From Microbacterium candidum (lineage in GTDB: Bacteria > Actinomycetota > Actinomycetes > Actinomycetales > Microbacteriaceae): a stretch of 64,000 nucleotides of DNA. Each line of letters starts with the position of its first letter. Within the stretch, counting starts at the first letter, position 1. The stretch spans positions 1,140,980 through 1,204,979 of the forward strand of contig NZ_JASXSZ010000001.1 of the NCBI RefSeq assembly GCF_030315975.1, written 5' to 3'. The translations under genes were made by a program, and so were the position numbers. The notes below the pieces were generated by a model that saw only the letters and a program-made list of their open reading frames with translations, was not told the origin of the DNA and searched no databases. Positions 49,364-58,301 of the stretch are shown in pieces.

Positions 49364-50084
49364 GGTACGCCTCCAGCACTTTCGGATCGGATTGGATCTC
49401 GGACGGGGTGCCCATCGCGATCGGCGCTCCGCGATCGAGGACGATCACCGGGTCGCACAGCCGCATGACGAACTGCATGTCGTGCTCGACGATCAGGAAC
49501 GTCGTCCCCGCGGCGTGCCGCTCGCGGATGTGCCGCTCCATCGTGTCGATCATGACGGGGTTCACGCCCGCGGTCGGCTCGTCGAGGAGGACGAGCTTCG
49601 GCTCGCTCATGAGCACGGAGGCGAACTCGAGGAGCTTCCGCTGCCCGTAGGAGAGGTCGGCCGCACGCAGCCCGGCGAGGTCCGAGAGACCGAACTCCTC
49701 GAGCATCCTCATGGCGCGCTCGTGGTCCTTGCGGCTCACACGCCGCTGGAACATGGTCGTCCACGATCCCCCGCGGGCCACGACGAGGTTCTCCTCGACC
49801 GTGAGCTCCGGGAAGATCCGCGCCTGCTGGAACGTCCGCGACAGCCCGCGACGGTACAGTGGCGCCGGCCGTGGCCGGGACACGGTCTCGCCGCGGAAGT
49901 CGAGGCGGCCCTCGTCTGCCTTCAGATATCCCGTGATCATGTTGAACGCCGTCGTCTTGCCCGACCCGTTCGGGCCGATGAGGGCGGTGATCGTGCCCTC
50001 TTCGACTTCGAACGAGCAGGAGTCGACCGCTTTCACCCCGCCGAACCGCTTCGCCAGTCCGTCGATCTGCAGCATGACGCTCAT
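49353..50084 (-). CDS. livG: Branched-chain-amino-acid-type ABC transporter ATP-binding protein
   Basis: A 243-residue LivG-type ATPase with Walker A GPNGSGKT, the LivG-specific FNMITGYLKAD, signature DLSYGQRKLLEFA, Walker B LVLLDEP and H-loop VEHDMQFVM. The ATG at 50084 overlaps the livM stop and has GGAGGT upstream. It is part of the five-gene operon 53272 to 48596. Confidence 0.9.
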   Translation of the reverse strand: MSVMLQIDGLAKRFGGVKAVDSCSFEVEEGTITALIGPNGSGKTTAFNMITGYLKADEGRLDFRGETVSRPRPAPLYRRGLSRTFQQARIFPELTVEENLVVARGGSWTTMFQRRVSRKDHERAMRMLEEFGLSDLAGLRAADLSYGQRKLLEFASVLMSEPKLVLLDEPTAGVNPVMIDTMERHIRERHAAGTTFLIVEHDMQFVMRLCDPVIVLDRGAPIAMGTPSEIQSDPKVLEAYLGS

Positions 50085-51130
50085 CGGGTCACCTCCACGA
50101 TGGCCGCCGGTGCCGGAGTGCCCGCATCCGCGGCCGTGTCGGGTGGGATGGTCGGACCCGCTTTCGCCGCCGCCTGACGTCGCCTCCTCGCCGCCGTGAC
50201 GGACGGGATGATGCCGCGCGGGAGGAACAGCATGATCACGATGAACACCGCCGCGTACGCCAGGAGGTAGAGCTGATTCGCCCCGAACGCCTGCGCGAAG
50301 TACTCCTGCGCGGGCACCAGGATGAAGGCACCGAGCACAGGCCCCCAGATCGTCCCCTTGCCGCCGAGGAACGTCATGAGCACCATGCCGATCGTGACCA
50401 GCGGGTCGATGGCGAACTGCGGATAGATGAAGCCGACGTAGTACGCCCACACGCCGCCCACCATGGCGACGAGTCCCGCGCTGAGCGCGAACGCGGTGAC
50501 CTTCGCGGCCGTGACGCGCACGCCGATGCCATGCGCCTTGTCCTCGTCCGCGCGGATCGTCAGGAGCGACAGGCCGAACTTCGAGTTGGAGATCAGGTAG
50601 GAGAACCCCATCGAGATCGCCAGCAGCACGACCATGCCGAAGTAGAACGGCCACGCGTACGTCTGGGGCGGGAAGGGCGCCGGAGCCACCGAGGTGCCCT
50701 GGGCGCCCCCGGTGAGGCCGGTCAGGTTGAATGCCAGGGTCTGCGCCATGAACAGGATGGTGATCGTCACGATCGCGAAGACGTCCTGCCGCGTGCGCAT
50801 CGACACCCAGCCGATCGGAACCGCGACGAGGGCGACGGCGAGACCGATGAGCGGCAGGGCGAAGAACGGTGCGTAGCCGTCCCCGACGCTCTTCGAGAAG
50901 GCGATGCCCACCGAGTAGGCGCCGATCCCGAAGAACGCTGCGTGACCGAGCGAGGGATATCCCGCGAAGCCGCCGACGATGTTCCAGGAGCTCGACAGCG
51001 CCGCGTACATCACGGTGAAGATAAGCATGTTCAACAGCCACGACGGTCCGCCCAGGAACGGGATGACCACGAGGGCGGCGAAGAAGATGCCGGCACGCAG
51101 CATCCCTGCGCGGGTGAGCAGACGGTTCAC
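50081..51130 (-). CDS. livM: Branched-chain-amino-acid-type ABC transporter permease
   Basis: A 349-residue LivM-type permease with eight to ten membrane helices and the hallmark GYPSLGHAAFFGIGAYSVGI near residue 58. The ABC-contact loop is near LLTIRADEDKAHGIGVRVTAAK. The GTG start overlaps the livH stop (GTGA). Its C-terminus is Ala/Pro-rich and probably cytoplasmic. Confidence 0.9.
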   Translation of the reverse strand: MNRLLTRAGMLRAGIFFAALVVIPFLGGPSWLLNMLIFTVMYAALSSSWNIVGGFAGYPSLGHAAFFGIGAYSVGIAFSKSVGDGYAPFFALPLIGLAVALVAVPIGWVSMRTRQDVFAIVTITILFMAQTLAFNLTGLTGGAQGTSVAPAPFPPQTYAWPFYFGMVVLLAISMGFSYLISNSKFGLSLLTIRADEDKAHGIGVRVTAAKVTAFALSAGLVAMVGGVWAYYVGFIYPQFAIDPLVTIGMVLMTFLGGKGTIWGPVLGAFILVPAQEYFAQAFGANQLYLLAYAAVFIVIMLFLPRGIIPSVTAARRRRQAAAKAGPTIPPDTAADAGTPAPAAIVEVTR

Positions 51131-52005
51131 AGTGCACCTCGTACTTTCGCGCCGAACAGGCCCTGCGGCCGTACCAGCAGGACGAGCAGCAGGACGACGA
51201 AGAAGGCGAAGTCGGACCAGACCGGGGATGCGACGGCCGACACCACGCTGGAGACGACGCCCATGATCACGGCGGCGTAGATCGCGCCGCCGATGCTGCC
51301 GAGCCCGCCCAGGATGACGACCGTCAGGATGCGGCTGATGAGGTCGTAGTGGCTCCCCGGGTTGAAGGAGTTCAGCATCCCGAACACCGCACCGCCGGCC
51401 GCTGCGGTCGCGGAGCCCAGCCCGAATCCGATCGCGGACACCCGCTTGGCGCTGACGCCCAGCAGCTCCGCCGACATCGGATTCTGCACCGTGGCGCGCA
51501 CCGACCGGCCGAACTTCGTCCGCTTCAGGATCAGTCCGAGGACGACCAGCAGCGCGATCGAGATGGCGAACGCCCAGAAGCGCACGACGCTGATCTGGAA
51601 CCCGAAGAGGGTCCAGCTGTCGTTCGCGTAGCTCGGCTGGATGTTCGTCAGGTTCGCGCCGTACACGAACGAGAGGATGCCCTCCAGCCCGAGCGCGATC
51701 GCGAAGGTCACGAGCAGCGACAGCTGCGATACGTCGTCGCCGTGCAGCGGGCGCAGGAGCGCCCACTGCAGGCCGACGCCCAGCAGGAACAGCAGCGGCG
51801 TCGTGATCAGCAACGACACGAACGGGTCGATGCCGAACGACGTGAACAGCGAGTAGGTCAGGTACGCGCCGAGCATGATGAGCGCGCCCTGCGCCAGGTT
51901 GACGATCTTCATGATGCCGAAGATCAGCGTCTGGCCACTGGCCATGAGCGCGTACACGCCTCCGGTCAGGATGCCGAGGATGACGGCTTGGATGAGTGCG
52001 TGCAT
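51127..52005 (-). CDS. livH: Branched-chain-amino-acid-type ABC transporter permease
   Basis: A 292-residue LivH-type permease with about eight membrane helices. It opens ILTGGVYALMASGQTLIFGIMKIVNLAQGALIMLGAYL and contains FGRSVRATVQNPMSAELLGVSAKRV, the ABC-interacting loop typical of the family. It lies 8 bases after the binding-protein gene. Confidence 0.92.
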   Translation of the reverse strand: MHALIQAVILGILTGGVYALMASGQTLIFGIMKIVNLAQGALIMLGAYLTYSLFTSFGIDPFVSLLITTPLLFLLGVGLQWALLRPLHGDDVSQLSLLVTFAIALGLEGILSFVYGANLTNIQPSYANDSWTLFGFQISVVRFWAFAISIALLVVLGLILKRTKFGRSVRATVQNPMSAELLGVSAKRVSAIGFGLGSATAAAGGAVFGMLNSFNPGSHYDLISRILTVVILGGLGSIGGAIYAAVIMGVVSSVVSAVASPVWSDFAFFVVLLLVLLVRPQGLFGAKVRGAL

Positions 52006-52012
52006 CGTCGGC

Positions 52013-53272
52013 CTACTGTCCGGACCAGGCGCGCTTCGGCGCGACCGGCGCGTGCTGGGCGCCCTGCGCCGGGTACACCGTCTGGATCTTGCCGTCGATC
52101 CACTGGATGAGCTTGTACTCTCCCTGCGGCGCTCCGTACTGATCCCAGCTGAGGTCGCCGACGAGCGTCGGCCACGTCCCCGAGTGCAGGGTCTTGATGA
52201 TCGTCTGGTTGTCGACCTTGCCGGTCTTCTTGGCGACCTCGCTGACGAGCATGCCCGCGCTGTACGCCTCGGCCGACGTCGGGTCGATGGAGAGCTCGTC
52301 GCCGCCGTACTTCGCGAGATAGCTCTTGATGAACTCCGCGCTGCCGGCCTGCGACGAGCCGGGGTACCAGTCGATGCTCGAGAAGACGTCCTCAGTGTTG
52401 GATTCGCCGACGGCCTTGGGGAAGTCCGCGGGCGAGTTCGGGCCGTTCGACTCGTAGAGCCACTGCGGGTTGACGTGCAGCTGGATCATCGCCTTGATCT
52501 GGGCGAACGCATCCGCCTCCTGGGTGCCGCCGACGATCACATCGGGGTTCGCCGCCGCGACGCCCGAGATGATGGGCGTCATGTCCGCGGTCTCGGCGGG
52601 GTAGGTCTTGTCGTAGACCGTCTTGATTCCGGCGGCCTCGAACTTCTTCTGGATGCCCTCGGCGATCGGGGCGGCGAACGGGTCGTCCAGCTTGGCGTAG
52701 GCCGCGGTCTTCGGCCGTCGGTCGGCGGGAAGCGACAGGATGTAATCCGCGAACACCATGCCGCCCTGTGTGGATGGCGCCGGCTGCACGAAGAACAGGT
52801 TCCCGAGCTTCTGCTCGAACACGGAGGGCCCGCCGCCGGCCGGCTCGATGAAGGCGTAGTTGTACCGCGCGGCGATGCGCGACGCGGGAACGGTCAGCAG
52901 GCTCGAGAACGGCCCGAAGACGAGGTCTACGTGGTCCTGGTTGATGAGGTTCGTGTAGTTCGAGACGACCTGGGTCGGGTTCGAGGCGTCGTCGACGATC
53001 TTCAGCTGGACCTTCCGCCCGAGAACGCCGCCCTTGGCGTTCACGTCGCTCTCCCAGAGCTCGTAGCCGCGCTGAGCCGCCTTGCCCGAGTCGGAGAAGT
53101 CGCCGGACAGCGAGAGCGAGATTCCGATCGTGAGCGGCGAACTCGCGGGCGCGGTGCCGGATCCCGTCCCCGAGCAGGCGGTGACGGCCAGGGCGACGGT
53201 GGATGCCACGGCGGCGCCGACGAGCAGGCGACGGGCGCGGGATCGCCCGAGGGGAAGTAGTGGTTGCATCAT
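52013..53272 (-). CDS. livK: Branched-chain-amino-acid-type ABC transporter binding lipoprotein
   Basis: A 419-residue periplasmic-binding-type lipoprotein. The lipobox is AVTAC after a hydrophobic signal; the mature protein begins LTIGISLSLSGDFSDSGKAAQRGYELW and shows LVFGPFSSLLT and NYAFIEPAGGG, as in type I (Leu/Ile/Val) binding proteins. Two adjacent ATGs (53272 and 53269) follow GAGGAG; the second has better spacing. It is the first gene of the importer operon, 30 bases downstream of the operator CAATCGATTG. Confidence 0.88.
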   Translation of the reverse strand: MMQPLLPLGRSRARRLLVGAAVASTVALAVTACSGTGSGTAPASSPLTIGISLSLSGDFSDSGKAAQRGYELWESDVNAKGGVLGRKVQLKIVDDASNPTQVVSNYTNLINQDHVDLVFGPFSSLLTVPASRIAARYNYAFIEPAGGGPSVFEQKLGNLFFVQPAPSTQGGMVFADYILSLPADRRPKTAAYAKLDDPFAAPIAEGIQKKFEAAGIKTVYDKTYPAETADMTPIISGVAAANPDVIVGGTQEADAFAQIKAMIQLHVNPQWLYESNGPNSPADFPKAVGESNTEDVFSSIDWYPGSSQAGSAEFIKSYLAKYGGDELSIDPTSAEAYSAGMLVSEVAKKTGKVDNQTIIKTLHSGTWPTLVGDLSWDQYGAPQGEYKLIQWIDGKIQTVYPAQGAQHAPVAPKRAWSGQ

Positions 53273-53301
53273 TGCTCCTCTGACTTTTCGACTGCGTACC
53301 A

Positions 53302-53311
53302 CAATCGATTG
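53302..53311. promoter_or_regulatory. LacI-type operator CAATCGATTG
   Basis: A perfect 10-bp palindrome in ACCACAATCGATTGCAGT, 30 bases upstream of the importer operon. The identical core is found before the divergent catabolic operon (54456-54465). The LacI regulator encoded between them is the likely binder. Confidence 0.7.
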
Positions 53312-53380
53312 CAGTGAATTTCGCACATGTTGCAGACCTTGTCAAGGGTTCAGCGGATGCGAAGGATCGGCGGCAGGGGA

Positions 53381-54397
53381 TCAGCGGCGCGGAACGGCTG
53401 TCGAGCCGCGCACGACGAGCTCGACGGGCAGCGCCACCTGGATGTTGCGGATGGTCTTCGTCTCGAGCTGGTCGAGCAGCAGTTGAGCGGCCTCGACTCC
53501 GAGGTCGAACAGCGGCACGCGGACCGTCGTCAGCGGCGGCAGGAAGTCCTCCGCGAACGGCATGTCGTTGAAGCCCACGATCGACAGGTCGTCGGGACAG
53601 ACGAGGCCCGCCTCGCGCACGGAGTGATACGCGCCGAGGGCCAGGAGGTCGTTGCCGGCGACGAGGGCCGTGGGGCATTGCGGCCCGATCGCGAGCAGCT
53701 CCGCGGATGCGGCCTTCCCGGCCTCGACGCTGTATGCCCCGGCCTCGATGATCACTCGCTCGAGCCCGAGCGAATCGCACGCCGCGCGGAACGCGTCGGC
53801 GCGGACGCGGCTCGTCGAGAAGGCGGCGGGGCCCGCGAAATGCGCGATCGAGCGGTGCCCCAGATCGTGAAGATGCCTGACGGCGGCCTGGATCCCGTCG
53901 GCATCCATGCCGACGGCGGAGGGGTAGGGGACGCCGCCGGCATCCCGGTTCACCATCACCGCGTGGATGCCGCGCGCATACGCATCGGCCGCGACGGACG
54001 GGCCGGTGTGACCGGTTCCGAAGATGAAGCCGTCGACCTGCCGCTGCAGCAGGGACTCGAAGACGGTGCGCTCGATGCCCGCGTCGCCGTCGGTGTTCAC
54101 GACGAACGCCGAGTAGCCGCGACCGGTGAGGCAGCTCTCCACGCCGCGCACGATCGGAGGGAAGATCGGGTTCGTGAGATCCGGGATGATGATCCCGATC
54201 GTCATCGACGAGTTCGTCCGCAGTCCGCGGGCGATCGAGTTCGCCGTGTAGCCGAGCTGCTTGGCGGCCCGCCGGACGCGCGCGCGGGTGTCGACGTTGA
54301 CCTGATCCTCGGTCTTCGGGTTCAGGGCTCGGGACACGGTGCCGGGGTGCACCCCCGCGAGTTTCGCGACCTCCGCGATTCCGACCCGATCCGCCAC
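53381..54397 (-). CDS. LacI-family transcriptional regulator
   Basis: A 338-residue repressor. The N-terminal HTH reads GIAEVAKLAGVHPGTVSRALN, with the hinge helix near ARVRRAAKQLGYTANSIAR, and a periplasmic-binding-like effector domain follows (GIIIPDLTNPIFPPIVRGVE, FIFGTGHTG, ALVAGNDLLALG, IVGFNDMPFAE). GTG 54397 is chosen from the domain start; GTG 54406 is also possible. The gene lies between two CAATCGATTG operators and should control both the importer operon and the 54498 operon. Confidence 0.9.
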   Translation of the reverse strand: MADRVGIAEVAKLAGVHPGTVSRALNPKTEDQVNVDTRARVRRAAKQLGYTANSIARGLRTNSSMTIGIIIPDLTNPIFPPIVRGVESCLTGRGYSAFVVNTDGDAGIERTVFESLLQRQVDGFIFGTGHTGPSVAADAYARGIHAVMVNRDAGGVPYPSAVGMDADGIQAAVRHLHDLGHRSIAHFAGPAAFSTSRVRADAFRAACDSLGLERVIIEAGAYSVEAGKAASAELLAIGPQCPTALVAGNDLLALGAYHSVREAGLVCPDDLSIVGFNDMPFAEDFLPPLTTVRVPLFDLGVEAAQLLLDQLETKTIRNIQVALPVELVVRGSTAVPRR

Positions 54398-54455
54398 GAG
54401 CCACACGATACAGGCTTGACAGCCGTTCGGCCTGCGTTTCATACTTCCTTCATCA

Positions 54456-54465
54456 CAATCGATTG
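54456..54465. promoter_or_regulatory. LacI-type operator CAATCGATTG (catabolic operon)
   Basis: A perfect 10-bp palindrome inside CATCACAATCGATTGCAATG, in the divergent promoter between the regulator and the dehydrogenase at 54498. It shares its core with the importer operator at 53302. Confidence 0.7.
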
Positions 54466-54497
54466 CAATGATTTGCGGTCGCGAAGGGAGAAGGACC

Positions 54498-55439
54498 ATG
54501 GCTGAGCACACCATCGGCTGGATCGGCACCGGACGGATGGGCTACGCGCTCGCCTCCCGGCTGCGCGGCTTCGGCCACGACATCACCGTGTACAACCGGA
54601 CGCGGGCGAAGGCGGAGCCGCTCACCGGACTCGGATGCGGGATCGTCGATCGACCCGTGGAGCTCTCCGACCGTGACGTCGTGTTCGTCATGGTGTCGAC
54701 GTCCGCCGACCTCGAGGAGGTGCTGACCGGCGCGAACGGCCTGCTGACCGACCCCGACCGTGCACCGCGCATCATCATCGACTCGTCGACGGTCTCGGCC
54801 GAGGCATCCGCCCGCATGCGCGAGGCTGCGGCGGCCCGCGGCGCGAGCCTCATCGCCGCTCCCGTCAGTGGCAACGCGAAGGTGATCGAGGCGGGCAAGC
54901 TGACCGTCGCCGCATCCGGACCCCGTGGCGCCTACGGCGAGGTCGAGTACATCCTCGAGCACATGGGCCGCGCCGTCACCTACGTCGGAGACGGGGATGT
55001 CGCTCGGCTCGTCAAGATCGCGCACAACGTCTTCCTCGGCGTCGTCACGCAGTCGATGTCCGAGATCGTCGCCCTCGTCGAGCGCGGAGGCGTCTCGCGC
55101 GCCGATTTCCTCGCCTTCCTCAACGAGTCGGTCATGGGGTCGGTCTTCACGCGGTACAAGTCGCCGGCGCTCGTGAACCTCGACTTCACGCCGACGTTCA
55201 CCAACATCCTCATGCGCAAGGACATGCAGCTCGGCCTCACCGCGGGCAAGGAGCTCGGCGTTCCGATGCCGATCGCCGCCGCCACCGACATGACCGTCGC
55301 GCAGGCGATCGGCGCCGGACACATCGCCGACGACTTCGCCTCCGTCTTCCTCGAGCAGACGCGTCGCTCCGGCTACACACCCGAGTCCGAGAACGTCGTG
55401 TTCGACGACGGGCTCGCCCCGCAGGTCGTCGTGGCATGA
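54498..55439 (+). CDS. 3-hydroxyisobutyrate dehydrogenase-family NAD(P)-binding protein
   Basis: A 313-residue beta-hydroxyacid dehydrogenase. It has GWIGTGRMGYALASRL (NAD(P) binding), the IIDSSTVSAEASARM substrate segment, APVSGNAKVIEAGKLTVAASG and the KIAHNVFLGVV catalytic-Lys helix. The ATG at 54498 follows GGAGAAGG. It is the first gene of the LacI-controlled operon and its stop overlaps the M24 gene (ATGA). It probably oxidises or reduces a 3-hydroxyacid intermediate. Confidence 0.88.
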   Translation: MAEHTIGWIGTGRMGYALASRLRGFGHDITVYNRTRAKAEPLTGLGCGIVDRPVELSDRDVVFVMVSTSADLEEVLTGANGLLTDPDRAPRIIIDSSTVSAEASARMREAAAARGASLIAAPVSGNAKVIEAGKLTVAASGPRGAYGEVEYILEHMGRAVTYVGDGDVARLVKIAHNVFLGVVTQSMSEIVALVERGGVSRADFLAFLNESVMGSVFTRYKSPALVNLDFTPTFTNILMRKDMQLGLTAGKELGVPMPIAAATDMTVAQAIGAGHIADDFASVFLEQTRRSGYTPESENVVFDDGLAPQVVVA

Positions 55440-56677
55440 ACGGAAGGCCGATCGGCGCCCCCGGGCACATGGGGGTCGACTACGAGGAGCGCGTCGACTT
55501 CGATCGCCTGCGGAACTACCGGGTGGCGAGGGCGAAGGCGGCCCTCGAGGCCAGCGAGTGCGGGGCGTTCCTGCTCTTCGACTTCTACAACATCCGCTAC
55601 ACCACCCAGACGTGGATCGGCGGGGCGCTCGGCGACAAGATGATCCGATACTGCCTGCTGGTGCGCGATCGCGAGCCGGTGCTGTGGGACTTCGGATCGG
55701 CGGTGCGCCACCACAAGCTCTACTCGAAGTGGCTTCCGGAGGAGAACTGGCGGGCGGGCTTCCTCGGCTTCCGTGGTGCCGTGCCGCCCTCGTCGGGCCT
55801 CATGCGCGACGCCGTGCGGGAGATCAAGGGCCTGCTCGAGGATGCCGGGGTCGCGAACGCGCCCGTCGGCGTCGACATCGTGGAGCCGCCGTTCCTCTTC
55901 GAGATGGCGGCGCAGGGCCTCACCGTCGTCGACGCGCAGCAGCACATGCTCGACGCCCGCGTCATCAAGTCCCAGGATGAGCTCATGCTGCTCAACCAGG
56001 CCGCGGCGATGGTGGACGGCGTCTACCAGGACATCGTCGAAGCGCTGAAGCCCGGCGTCCGAGAGAACGAGATCGTCGCGCTCGCGAACAAGCGGCTGTA
56101 CGAACTCGGCAGCGACCAGGTGGAGGCGGTGAACGCGATCTCCGGCGAGCGGTGCAACCCGCATCCCCACAACTTCACCGACCGCATCATCCGACCCGGG
56201 GACCAGGCGTTCTTCGACATCATCCACTCGTACAACGGCTATCGGACCTGCTACTACCGCACGTTCGCGGTCGGCAGTGCGACCGTCGCCCAGCGCGACG
56301 CGTACACGCAGGCGCGGGACTGGATGGATCGGGCGATCGCCGCGATCCGCCCCGGGGCCGGCACCGACGACGTCGCGCGAGTGCTGCCGCGGGCGGATGA
56401 GTTCGGCTTCGATGACGAGCTGTCGGCGTTTGGCCTGCAGTTCGCGCACGGTCTCGGGCTGGGCCTCCACGAGCGGCCGATCATCTCCCGGCTGAACTCC
56501 CTGGACAATCCCATCGAGCTGCGCCCGGGGATGGTTTTCGCGATGGAGACGTACTGCCCGGCATCGGACGGCATCTCCGCCGCTCGCATCGAGGAGGAGG
56601 TCGTCGTCACCGAGACGGGCACCGAGATCCTCACCCGGTTCCCGGCGCAGGAGCTCATGGTCGCGAACGCGTACTGA
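55436..56677 (+). CDS. M24 (pita-bread fold) hydrolase/lyase with altered metal site
   Basis: A 413-residue protein of the M24/creatinase family (Xaa-Pro peptidases, creatinase, ectoine hydrolase and DddP lyase are relatives). The C-terminal domain has the five expected positions, but only four keep a ligand: Asp261 (FFDIIHS), His338 (FAHGLG), Glu371 (AMETY) and Glu386 (RIEEE). The second Asp of the D-x10-D pair is Cys272 (GYRTCYYRT). Length and domain order are normal. With a LivFGMHK importer and oxidoreductases nearby it probably acts on a small imported molecule, not a peptide. Confidence 0.85.
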   Translation: MNGRPIGAPGHMGVDYEERVDFDRLRNYRVARAKAALEASECGAFLLFDFYNIRYTTQTWIGGALGDKMIRYCLLVRDREPVLWDFGSAVRHHKLYSKWLPEENWRAGFLGFRGAVPPSSGLMRDAVREIKGLLEDAGVANAPVGVDIVEPPFLFEMAAQGLTVVDAQQHMLDARVIKSQDELMLLNQAAAMVDGVYQDIVEALKPGVRENEIVALANKRLYELGSDQVEAVNAISGERCNPHPHNFTDRIIRPGDQAFFDIIHSYNGYRTCYYRTFAVGSATVAQRDAYTQARDWMDRAIAAIRPGAGTDDVARVLPRADEFGFDDELSAFGLQFAHGLGLGLHERPIISRLNSLDNPIELRPGMVFAMETYCPASDGISAARIEEEVVVTETGTEILTRFPAQELMVANAY

Positions 56678-56717
56678 AGCCACCGACGTCGGACACACAA
56701 CAGCAGAAGGAGCCGCC

Positions 56718-58283
56718 ATGTCGGTGCAGACAGCGGACATCATCGTCGCGGGCGCGGGGCACAACAGCCTCATCACCGCGTCCTACCTCGCCCGCGCGGG
56801 CTACAGCGTCATTGCGCTGGACGCACGCGCGATCCCCGGCGGCGGAGCCGCCACCGAAGAGCTGCTCGGCCCGGGATACCTCGTCGACTCGTGCTCGACC
56901 GGGCACACCCTCATCCAGAGCAATCCCCTGATGGCCGACGACGAGCTCGGCCTCATGCGCGACTACGGGCTCGAGTACGCGTGGCCGGACCCGGTCGCCC
57001 ATGTGCAGTTCCCCGACGGTCGGCACCTCACGCACTATCTCGATCTCGACCGCACGCTCGAGGAGTTCGCCCGGTTCTCGCGGCGGGACGCTGATGCCTA
57101 CGCGCGGATGCTGAACGAGTGGGCCGAGGTCGCCCCGCTGTTCAACCAGGCCACGAACACCCCGCTCGGCCTCGGGCCGAGCCTCGACGCGCTCCTCGAC
57201 GCGCACCCGCGCGCGAACACGTGGCGCCGTCGCCGCGCGATGTCGGCGTGGGAGATCATCCGGTACGAGTTCGAGGACCGCCACGTCCAGTCGTACATGC
57301 TGTGGCAGGCCTATCAGACCATGGTGCACTCGGATGCGGCGGGCAGCGGTCCACTCGCGTACTCGATCATCGCCGGTCGCCAGAAGCAGAGCTGGTCCAT
57401 TCCCGTCGGGGGCTCGGGGAAGCTCACCGACGCCTTGGTCGGTGTGTTCGAGGCGCACGGCGGGCGGATCGTCGTCGACACCAAGGTCTCGCGCATCATC
57501 CTCGAAGGCGGCCGCGCGGTCGGCGTCGAGACGACCGACGGCCGCGAGTACCGGGCGAACAAGGCCGTGCTCTCGACGATCCACGTGAAGCCGCTGCTCG
57601 ACATGGCCCCGCGTGAGGCGTGGGGCGAGGACTGGGTGTACGGCGTCGAGACGTACGACAACGGCGCGCCCGGCTTCGCGGTCTATGCGGGCGCGGATCG
57701 ACCGCCGGTCTTCGACGACGGAGAGGACGGTGTGAGCGCCGTCTCGGCCGGATACGCCGGGTGGCCCGAGGACATCCTCGCCCACACGCGCGCCGCGTAC
57801 GACGGGGTGTGGCGGGACGAGATCGGGTTCCTCCTCGTGGCGACCCCGACGCTCGTCGACCAGAGTCGCGTACCGGTTCCCGGACACCACACGGTGAAGA
57901 TGCTCAACACGGTCGGCGCCACCGACCTGCGCGGTCGGTCGTACGAGGAGTCGGTCGCCCGCCGGACCGCGGACATCAAGGCGCTCACCGCGCGGATCGC
58001 CCCGAACTTCACCGAGGACGCCATCCTCGCGCAGCTCGTAAAGGGCCCGCGCGAGTACGAGGCGGCGAACCCCGCGATGGTCGGCGGTGGGTGGCACGGC
58101 GGTGACCGCGGCATCACGTTCGCCGGGCCGAATCGCCCGGTGCCGGGCTGGGCGCAGTACCGCACCCCGATCCCGGGGCTCTACCAGACCGGCGCGACCA
58201 CCTATCCGGGAGGGTCGGTCACCGGCGCTCCGGGCCGCAATGCGGCCACCGTCATGCTCGGCGACCTCGCCGACGCAGACTGA
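56718..58283 (+). CDS. Phytoene-dehydrogenase-like FAD oxidoreductase
   Basis: A 521-residue CrtI-type flavoprotein. The dinucleotide-binding motif DIIVAGAGHNSLITASYLARAGYSV begins at residue 8, GGGAATEE follows, and the C-terminal FAD-contact region reads PIPGLYQTGATTYPGGSVTGAPGRN. No carotenoid genes are nearby, so the substrate is probably a small catabolite; this subfamily is often found in catabolic clusters. The ATG is behind GAAGGAG. It lies 40 bases after the M24 gene. Confidence 0.85.
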   Translation: MSVQTADIIVAGAGHNSLITASYLARAGYSVIALDARAIPGGGAATEELLGPGYLVDSCSTGHTLIQSNPLMADDELGLMRDYGLEYAWPDPVAHVQFPDGRHLTHYLDLDRTLEEFARFSRRDADAYARMLNEWAEVAPLFNQATNTPLGLGPSLDALLDAHPRANTWRRRRAMSAWEIIRYEFEDRHVQSYMLWQAYQTMVHSDAAGSGPLAYSIIAGRQKQSWSIPVGGSGKLTDALVGVFEAHGGRIVVDTKVSRIILEGGRAVGVETTDGREYRANKAVLSTIHVKPLLDMAPREAWGEDWVYGVETYDNGAPGFAVYAGADRPPVFDDGEDGVSAVSAGYAGWPEDILAHTRAAYDGVWRDEIGFLLVATPTLVDQSRVPVPGHHTVKMLNTVGATDLRGRSYEESVARRTADIKALTARIAPNFTEDAILAQLVKGPREYEAANPAMVGGGWHGGDRGITFAGPNRPVPGWAQYRTPIPGLYQTGATTYPGGSVTGAPGRNAATVMLGDLADAD

Positions 58284-58301
58284 CCCGTGGAGGGAATCCG
58301 A

